NCBI GenBank assembly: GCA_934293005.1
Contig: CAKQYA010000001.1
Location: 62,001 to 126,000, forward strand
From: an uncultured Bacteroidaceae bacterium
GTDB taxonomy: Bacteria > Bacteroidota > Bacteroidia > Bacteroidales > Bacteroidaceae
Length of the DNA: 64,000 bases
Direction of reading: 5' to 3'
This document shows positions 58,638 to 64,000 of the stretch, piece after piece. The notes under the pieces are model-generated. The model ran no database searches, was not told the DNA's origin, and saw nothing but the letters and a program-made list of their open reading frames with translations. Within the stretch, counting starts at the first letter, position 1, and each line of letters begins with the position of its first letter. The position numbers were made by a program, and so were the translations under genes.

Positions 58638-59669
58638 TCAGTTTCGCCTCATCATTGGCAAAACATAAGGAACGAAGACATTGCGATAGACTGAAGACAT
58701 GATGCTGTATGTTGTGTAGTTGGCCATGGCACAGTCAATCACCTTCGAGGCCGTCAGCTTCTTTTTCAGGGAGAACACTCCCGTTGCGCTGAAGCGCGCA
58801 CGCACATCACGAAACTCATCTCTTGAAAGGCCGGCCGAAAACACTCGGCTGAAACATGGCAGCATCTGTTGCTCCATTATCATCACCAACACATCACAGT
58901 TGTCTGGCCATTGCTTCATGTGGGAAGCCATCGCTTCAAACACTTTCAGATAGCAACGCGCAGCAATCTTCATCCTCTCTCGTTCTCTCGCTTGTGTCAC
59001 CTGCTCAGGAGACATAGTGTATCTGTACACATTTGACGTCACCGCACATACATGGGCATCAGCCATGTACACATTGAGGTTGAAAAGCACATCCTCTGCT
59101 ATTATCATAGGTTCAAAACGAATGCCTTTCTTTTCCACGAAGGTCTTTCTATACATATTGCACCAGACAAAAGTGGGAATTCCACCCAGATGCCTCATGA
59201 ACGACTGGCCGCTGCCCTCATACACCACATTGCCTCTCACGTCGCCAGGCTCATGCCATGTGCGGAGCACATACTTATCCAATGTGACCGAATTAAACTT
59301 AAGCACATCTATGTTGTCATTCCAGAACTCGTGCAGCAAATACCCATATGCGCCAGGTATGACATAATCATCTGCATCGCAGAACGCAAGCACTTCTCCT
59401 CTTGCAAGTTCCATGCCCCTATTACGCGCACAGGACACTCCCACCTCTCTGCTGACACACACTCTGACAACATCCTCATGTTCCTTCTCGTAACGCCTCA
59501 ACACATCTAAAGTGCCATCCGTGCTGCCATTCTCAACACAAATAATCTCATAACACTCCACATCCTGCAACAGCAATGCGTCCAAACAACGGCCAACACA
59601 CCTCTCTGCATTATGCACAGGAACTATAACCGATAGCATCACACTCATTTCGTTCTGTCTTAACTTCAT
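58638..59669 (-). CDS. Family 2 glycosyltransferase
   Basis: A 343-residue GT-A enzyme from ATG 59669 (ATG 59648 also possible). The open frame runs back to 59807, but those 46 codons translate a dispersed repeat and the end of the next gene, so they are left out. Motifs are MLSVIVPVHNAERCVGRCL, IICVENGSTDGTLDVL and VLAFCDADDYVIPG (DxD). The C-terminal half (about 230-340) is helical and basic. It is one of a run of glycosyltransferases and probably acts on a later sugar of the repeat unit. Confidence 0.9.
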   Translation of the reverse strand: MKLRQNEMSVMLSVIVPVHNAERCVGRCLDALLLQDVECYEIICVENGSTDGTLDVLRRYEKEHEDVVRVCVSREVGVSCARNRGMELARGEVLAFCDADDYVIPGAYGYLLHEFWNDNIDVLKFNSVTLDKYVLRTWHEPGDVRGNVVYEGSGQSFMRHLGGIPTFVWCNMYRKTFVEKKGIRFEPMIIAEDVLFNLNVYMADAHVCAVTSNVYRYTMSPEQVTQARERERMKIAARCYLKVFEAMASHMKQWPDNCDVLVMIMEQQMLPCFSRVFSAGLSRDEFRDVRARFSATGVFSLKKKLTASKVIDCAMANYTTYSIMSSVYRNVFVPYVLPMMRRN

Positions 59670-59677
59670 TCTATCAT

Positions 59678-59735
59678 TAACCCATTTCGGCCTAATGATT
59701 TCTCTATTTCGGTCTAATGTCCGATTTGGGTTGAA
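59678..59735. repeat. Dispersed palindromic repeats, copies 19 and 20, overlapping two gene ends
   Basis: TTAACCCATTTCGGCCTAAT (59678-59697) and TTTCGGTCTAATGTCCGATT followed by TGGGTTGAA (59707-59735) lie in inverted orientation with about nine bases between. The second contains the stop codon and last residues of the GT4 gene ending at 59714. Confidence 0.75.
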
Positions 59736-60784
59736 TACATTTCCATATACCGCTTTGCCATAAGAGATATGTCGAACATCATGGCTCTGTCGTAGCATCT
59801 CCTGCACACCTCCTTGCGGTAAACATCATCTTCACACAATTTCTGAATCTCAAATGCCAGGGCATGATAATCCTCGTGAGGGAAGAGCACTCCATAGCCC
59901 CCTACAATATCCCTCAGTCCTGGCACATCACTCGCCACGAATGGCTTTCCGCTTGCCATGCCTTCCAATGACGACAAGGACAGGCCCTCATAATGAGAAG
60001 ACAGCACCACCACATCAGCTTCATGCAGCAACGACAGCACATCCGTTCTCACACCAAGGAATTTCACTCTTTCCTCAACCCCTAAGAATCCCGAAAGGAT
60101 CCGACAGGCATCCAAAAGAGATTCTTCTCCTCCTCCTGCCAAGAAAAGCATGTAGTTGTCAGGCAACAGTTCCATGGCCCTTATCAAGGTTTTCTGGTCT
60201 TTCTGCTCTCTGAAAGCTGACACCATAAGTATCTTCTTCATGTCTGACGATTTCGGCATGGCTTTCTTTTCTTTCCTGAACTTGCCTAAGTCGATGCCGT
60301 TGTAAATGACGACACATCTGCCGGCATACTCTTCGCCTACATGCACAAGAAGATTCCCCATTGTCAGTTCCGTGATGCACACAATCTTATCATACCGGCC
60401 ATACATCCACCTGTCAAGCATCCTCCATCGCGAACTTCTTCGCCTGTTTGTGGTGTTGTGCTCCGTAGTGAATATCTTGCATCTGCTAAACAATCCAGCT
60501 ATAGCCACATAATACTGACAAGAGGTGTTGTGACTATGCACCACGTCGTACCTCCTCATCAACTTTGCGAGCATGAGGACATACCTTGGCGAATAAGCAC
60601 TATGGCCCAATGCTATGACCTTAATGCCACGACTCTCTATCTCATCATAAAACGATGTCCTCACACCGTCAAACACGCACAGGTCGACTTCATTGCCCAT
60701 CTCCTTCAACCTTGGAAGCAGGTCTACCATAAGTTTCTCTGCTCCACCCGTACGGAGAGATGTGATAACATGCAAAATCCTCAT
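59714..60784 (-). CDS. Family 4 glycosyltransferase
   Basis: A 356-residue GT-B enzyme: ILHVITSLRTGGAEKLMVDL at the start (the GT4 G-G-A-E loop), TTEHNTTNRRRSSRWR in the middle, and LMVSAFREQKDQKTLIRAM and LSSHYEGLSLSSLEGMASGK in the nucleotide-binding half. The last residues (STQIGH, then TAG) are encoded by a dispersed repeat, so the original C-terminus may have been replaced. It is 32 bases upstream of the GT32 start on the same strand and works in polysaccharide assembly; the sugar is unknown. Confidence 0.91.
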   Translation of the reverse strand: MRILHVITSLRTGGAEKLMVDLLPRLKEMGNEVDLCVFDGVRTSFYDEIESRGIKVIALGHSAYSPRYVLMLAKLMRRYDVVHSHNTSCQYYVAIAGLFSRCKIFTTEHNTTNRRRSSRWRMLDRWMYGRYDKIVCITELTMGNLLVHVGEEYAGRCVVIYNGIDLGKFRKEKKAMPKSSDMKKILMVSAFREQKDQKTLIRAMELLPDNYMLFLAGGGEESLLDACRILSGFLGVEERVKFLGVRTDVLSLLHEADVVVLSSHYEGLSLSSLEGMASGKPFVASDVPGLRDIVGGYGVLFPHEDYHALAFEIQKLCEDDVYRKEVCRRCYDRAMMFDISLMAKRYMEMYSTQIGH

Positions 60785-60815
60785 GACACAACGGTTCCTT
60801 TCATCACGATTATAA

Positions 60816-61625
60816 TCATATGCTCTTTATCCTCACCTGCAAGCCTTTTTTAGCAAGCATCTTATTCAGCCATTCATAGAGAAAACCGCCCAAAGTCTTC
60901 TCTTTAGGTTTTTCTGTCAACTCAAAGACTTTCTTATGCTCATTCATCTGTTCCCATGAATGCAGATGGTTATGCACACACACTACATCATCCAGACTAT
61001 GATAACGCGGCACGTCAAAATAGAAGGCTGGCATGACATGAATGTCCTCTTTTAACACTTCCTCCTTCTCCACGTCTGTGATTTTTCCTTTATAACCATA
61101 TTTCTTTGCCAGCAAAGCATGTGTGGAAGACATCAGCCTCATGTCATATTTCAGACTTTGAGGCAGATCTCCGCACTTCGACAAGATGAACGGCCTGTCG
61201 GTATAATAATCCAGACAGTCTTTAAAGAACGGATGGCCTTTCTCCGCGCCCATGCAATGAGAGGTCAACCTGTTGAAATGGCCTGCCCCTTTGTCATCAT
61301 ATTCCTCTGTATGCTCTTTGCCTATAAACATTCGGCAATTAAGGAACGGATCGAACGACTTGTACATGACTACATCCGCATCAAGCCATATGCCTCCATA
61401 ATGGTATAAGGCGTAGTTTCTTATGGCATCGGCAGCAAAGGCCCACTTCCTCACGCTGCAAGCCTCGTTGGCGAATCTGATGTCGGCTTTCTTCAAAGCC
61501 TCCATGTCCCATAAACGAATCTCGTAATCAGGCAGAACGTCGTGCCATGTGTCTATCATCTGCTTGTAGGCAGCTGGCATCTCTTCTCCCGAGAACCAAC
61601 TGTAATGAATGATCTTTGGTATCAA
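60816..61625 (-). CDS. GT32-like glycosyltransferase (OCH1/capsule type)
   Basis: A 269-residue enzyme starting IPKIIHYSWFSGEEMPAAYK, the standard opening of DXD-type GT32 enzymes. The DXD motif is IWLDADVVMYKSFDPFL near residue 100, followed by HFNRLTSHCMGAEKGHPFF. The codon where the family's start Met lies is TTG at 61623-61625, and no ATG is near, so TTG initiation is likely. It ends YEWLNKMLAKKGLQVRIK. It transfers a sugar, often galactose or mannose, to a surface glycan. Spacing to the next gene is 11 bases. Confidence 0.9.
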   Translation of the reverse strand: MIPKIIHYSWFSGEEMPAAYKQMIDTWHDVLPDYEIRLWDMEALKKADIRFANEACSVRKWAFAADAIRNYALYHYGGIWLDADVVMYKSFDPFLNCRMFIGKEHTEEYDDKGAGHFNRLTSHCMGAEKGHPFFKDCLDYYTDRPFILSKCGDLPQSLKYDMRLMSSTHALLAKKYGYKGKITDVEKEEVLKEDIHVMPAFYFDVPRYHSLDDVVCVHNHLHSWEQMNEHKKVFELTEKPKEKTLGGFLYEWLNKMLAKKGLQVRIKSI

Positions 61626-61636
61626 TAATAAAACTG

Positions 61637-62533
61637 TTATTTATTTTTCCATTTCACTAACAAAAACAAAGCGAGGCCCACAGGAGCCAATACCAATGTC
61701 ATAACTTTCATCGGACTCTTTCTGAGCCAATCGCCATCTCTGCTTATGATGCAAGACGATATGTAATGAACACACACACGCATCTTGTTGCGTAGCGTGT
61801 TGTGCTTCAATCCCATCTCAAGCAATCTCAACTTTGCAAAACTTCTTGCGCTGTTCACATACTGCCTCCATATCCCCTGGCTCATGCTATCCGCCCCTAT
61901 CTGATATTCCACATTGCAAAGGTTCTCATTCAGCAGCAGCACAGGATAATCGTCACAGACTTGCAGCATCATGTAGACGGGATTGAAATTTTTCTCGCCA
62001 GCAAACCCTACTTGAGGAGCCACTTTCTTCATCAGCTCTGTTCTCATCACAGGTTTGGTGTCTCCTGCATGAAGTTTCTTCAAGGTCAAATCATAAAAAA
62101 AGACCTCTTTCAGCCCTTCGGGAAACTTGCCGCCAATAAGCTCGTGCGTTGTTATGTTATAATCGAGACCCAACAGGCCTGCATAACGGTCATCGCCATG
62201 CTCTCTCCAAAATGTGACAATCTTGTCGACAGCATCATCGGGCATATAATCATCGCTGTCCACACACACGCACAATTCGGTCTCTATGTTTGCGTATGCT
62301 ACATTATACCCTGTGTACAAGCCTCCATTCTCCTTGTAAATGTATTTAATGGCAAACGATGTGTCAGGGTCAGCCATATAACCGTGAACCAACTCGCGAG
62401 TGCCATCGGTTGATCCATCATCCACAACCATCCACTCAAAATCCTTGTTCGTTTGCTTGCAAAGCGACTCATACACTCGCCCCAACGTATGGGCCCTGTT
62501 GTATGAGGGAGTAAAAACCGTCAATGTCTTCAT
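61637..62533 (-). CDS. Family 2 glycosyltransferase
   Basis: A 298-residue GT-A enzyme: LTVFTPSYNRAHTLGRVYES, MVVDDGSTDGTREL, and the DxD motif CVCVDSDDYMPDDA near residues 92-105. After it comes the FPEGLKEVFFYDL segment and a hydrophobic C-terminus (VMTLVLAPVGLALFLLVKW), which could anchor it to the membrane. It is closest in style to EpsE/WaaE-like enzymes. It follows a MITE-like element and starts the sub-run of three genes to 59714. Confidence 0.9.
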   Translation of the reverse strand: MKTLTVFTPSYNRAHTLGRVYESLCKQTNKDFEWMVVDDGSTDGTRELVHGYMADPDTSFAIKYIYKENGGLYTGYNVAYANIETELCVCVDSDDYMPDDAVDKIVTFWREHGDDRYAGLLGLDYNITTHELIGGKFPEGLKEVFFYDLTLKKLHAGDTKPVMRTELMKKVAPQVGFAGEKNFNPVYMMLQVCDDYPVLLLNENLCNVEYQIGADSMSQGIWRQYVNSARSFAKLRLLEMGLKHNTLRNKMRVCVHYISSCIISRDGDWLRKSPMKVMTLVLAPVGLALFLLVKWKNK

Positions 62534-62554
62534 ATAAAAAACCTTTTTGAGCTT

Positions 62555-62609
62555 AAGCTGGTGCTTTGCCTCTTAGAGAGCGTCACACTTTAAAGTTGAG
62601 AGCCTGCTT
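62555..62609. repeat. MITE-like element, copy G (short, 55 bp)
   Basis: AAGCTGGTGCTTTGCCTCTT is followed by AGAGAGCGTCACACTTTAAA and ends GAGAGCCTGCTT. The ends and the GAGAGCGTCACACTT segment match the MITE family. It lies between two GT2 genes, and its end overlaps the upstream gene's stop by 2 bases. Confidence 0.55.
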
Positions 62610-63573
62610 ATTTCACAACAACATACGATGGCACTCTCTTGTATTCCTCCGAATGCACATATGCCATCGCATCGTTCAGACCCTTGATGCAGTTGGCCAA
62701 CACCGCCTTGTCACGACTCATCACAGCTATTGCCGCATGCATCGCTATCTGCCACATGGCCTTTAACGAAAACTGCAACACAGACAGGCATTTCGCATCT
62801 CTGCTTTCATACACCATTCTCCACCAGGCGACAAACTGTCCATACGACCTCGTGTAATATTTCCTCACATTCGAATGATAGCCACTGCTGCTTGTCTTTG
62901 CGTCAAGATTCTTCACGCCGCTATCATACAAAACACCACTCTTGAATCCGTTTGCAAATATCTTGTACGACTCCACAGCATCATCACCATAAGCAAACTC
63001 CATCCTCTCCATCCATAATTCATCTTCAAGCCTTACTGCTTTAAGCACCGGCTTCTTTATCATCCAGCACGGTCCCGCAAAGGTTTCTGTCAAACAGAAA
63101 GATTCCTTCGGACCGTTATTATATGAGAAAGAACCATTCCTCATCAGTTTGAAAGCCCATCCGTCATCGCATCGCGGCACGACGCCATTGCTTAAGAATG
63201 CCATGATCTTTTGTCTCGCTGTGAGTTCTTGATTCTTGAATGTGTCGGCAGCCACACAATCCACTCCATGCTCACGCATAGCATTCAGCATTCTCTCTGC
63301 GCTGTCGGCAGCCAACTCAACATCATCATCAAGAAGCAGAATGACATCCGAATCAATGTCATCATACCTCAATGCCCTCTGCGCAACCATTCCTTTCTTC
63401 ACCCACACATATTCCTCATCACCCACGGTGAACTCTGGCCTGTCGTACCCTTCTGCTATATACACCTTTACCTTATCTGGCTTTAAAGTCTGCCTTGTTA
63501 TGCTCTCCAGCTCCACTCTCAACACATCAGCATTTGTTGCCAATGTGCGTATGGCTATAGAATATGTCATCAT
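62608..63573 (-). CDS. Family 2-type glycosyltransferase
   Basis: A 321-residue GT-A enzyme from ATG 63573 (the open frame to 63606 adds 11 poor residues). It starts MTYSIAIRTLATNADVLRVE, with an aspartate-rich donor site VILLLDDDVELAADSAERML near residue 85 and ETFAGPCWMIKKPVLKAV in the middle. The sequence is more distant from classic GT2 than the others in the cluster, but the fold pattern is clear. It is the upstream neighbour of the GT2 at 61637 with a MITE-like element between. Sugar unknown. Confidence 0.84.
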   Translation of the reverse strand: MMTYSIAIRTLATNADVLRVELESITRQTLKPDKVKVYIAEGYDRPEFTVGDEEYVWVKKGMVAQRALRYDDIDSDVILLLDDDVELAADSAERMLNAMREHGVDCVAADTFKNQELTARQKIMAFLSNGVVPRCDDGWAFKLMRNGSFSYNNGPKESFCLTETFAGPCWMIKKPVLKAVRLEDELWMERMEFAYGDDAVESYKIFANGFKSGVLYDSGVKNLDAKTSSSGYHSNVRKYYTRSYGQFVAWWRMVYESRDAKCLSVLQFSLKAMWQIAMHAAIAVMSRDKAVLANCIKGLNDAMAYVHSEEYKRVPSYVVVK

Positions 63574-63678
63574 AGGTTTTATGGGATGAGCACGACACGC
63601 AAGCAAATGCCGTCATGCTTTGATTTTCAGCTTCAATAGGTCATTATGACTTAAGAGGACATCTGAGCATCTGCTTCT

Positions 63679-64000
63679 TCACAACATTCTCAGCAATCGT
63701 CTCACAGGCCTCATCAGTTTCATCTTCCACCAAGCCATCTTGCCATGGGGCGACTTGCTGAACCAATGTATCGACACGGTCATGTCTGTTCTGTTCATCT
63801 CACCTGTTGAGTCTGTGAATGGACACAGATACTCCACAGGCAACACTCTTGCACCACATACAGTCTGGTCGCTGCCATCACGCACCAGGCCATATTCACA
63901 CAATGCCAAGGTGTTAAGCTGCGGGCATCCCCACATCTTGCCGCCATCGGTTTGGTATGAGCCTTTCACCACAATCGCATCATATTTCTTCATCATTGCC
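63679..64000 (-). CDS. Glycosyltransferase-like C-terminal fragment (cut by the window edge)
   Basis: The frame is open to the window end, so only the last 106 or so residues are visible. PVEYLCPFTDSTGEMNRTD followed by MTVSIHWFSKSPHGKMAWW resembles the C-terminal part of GT32-like capsule glycosyltransferases, where a Pro-x-x-(Y/F)-x-C-P and a His-Trp pair are common. The end is basic (KMKLMRPVRRLLRML). It extends the polysaccharide cluster beyond position 64000. The domain call is tentative because the DXD part is missing. Confidence 0.6.
   Translation of the reverse strand, partial: AMMKKYDAIVVKGSYQTDGGKMWGCPQLNTLALCEYGLVRDGSDQTVCGARVLPVEYLCPFTDSTGEMNRTDMTVSIHWFSKSPHGKMAWWKMKLMRPVRRLLRML

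Noticed and set aside
45050..64000. Prophage or integrative element carrying the polysaccharide cluster
   Set aside because: No integrase, relaxase, phage structural genes or tRNA attachment site were seen.

Overview
The window looks like chromosome of a member of the Bacteroidales, most likely Prevotellaceae (Prevotella/Segatella-like). The signs are: promoters of the Bacteroidetes type (a TAnnTTTG -7 box repeated at many gene starts), lipoproteins with a Cys followed by acidic residues, GH97/GH43/GH106/GH31 enzymes, an HmuY/HmuR-type haem pair, a UpxY-type antiterminator, BspA-type leucine-rich repeats and several degenerate T9SS-like C-terminal tails. The genus is an inference; no rRNA or tRNA gene was seen.

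Layout. 1-3000: the end of a probable structured RNA, then a GtrA / GtrB-like / DUF6056 set for membrane-linked sugar modification, in which the GtrB-like gene carries an in-frame TAG. 3180-8970: arginine genes argR, a GNAT enzyme, argG, argC and argD, then a Nudix hydrolase; a 20-bp perfect inverted repeat lies at the argR promoter. 9400-23200: a secreted GH97 enzyme, rplS, tyrS, serB, a 951-residue secreted multidomain protein, two membrane proteins (BASS transporter, SpmA/SpmB-like), sufS and hisS, all on the + strand. 23500-30700 (- strand): iorA-iorB with two phenylacetate-CoA ligases, an aminotransferase and an ACT-domain protein, a coherent set for interconverting aryl acids, aryl-CoA, aryl-pyruvates and aromatic amino acids. 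30900-34320 (-): haem acquisition (calycin-like lipoprotein, HmuY-like lipoprotein, TonB receptor). 34570-44740: GH43 on +, then on - an M6 protease, a DUF3237 protein, GH31 and GH106. 45050-45670: a UpxY/NusG-like gene on +. 46020-64000 (-): a leucine-rich repeat protein, three related outer-membrane proteins (two with clear OmpA domains), and a surface-polysaccharide cluster (4,6-dehydratase-like, DegT aminotransferase, GNAT, initiating sugar transferase, eight glycosyltransferases including one cut by the window edge).

Between the genes lie several repeat families. A short palindromic repeat (core TCGGTC-ATTA-GACCGA with a CCCAAAT flank) occurs nearly twenty times in 64 kb, always at gene borders, and several times supplies a stop codon or replaces the natural start region of a neighbour. 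A second family has terminal inverted repeats (AAGTAGGTGCTCA...TGAGCACCTACTT) and looks like a MITE. A third locus next to the UpxY gene has two different 22-bp tandem arrays, one sharing flanks with a single-copy site 22 kb away.

Protein coordinates rest on open reading frames. Repeat, promoter and terminator coordinates were counted by eye and may be off by one or two bases.
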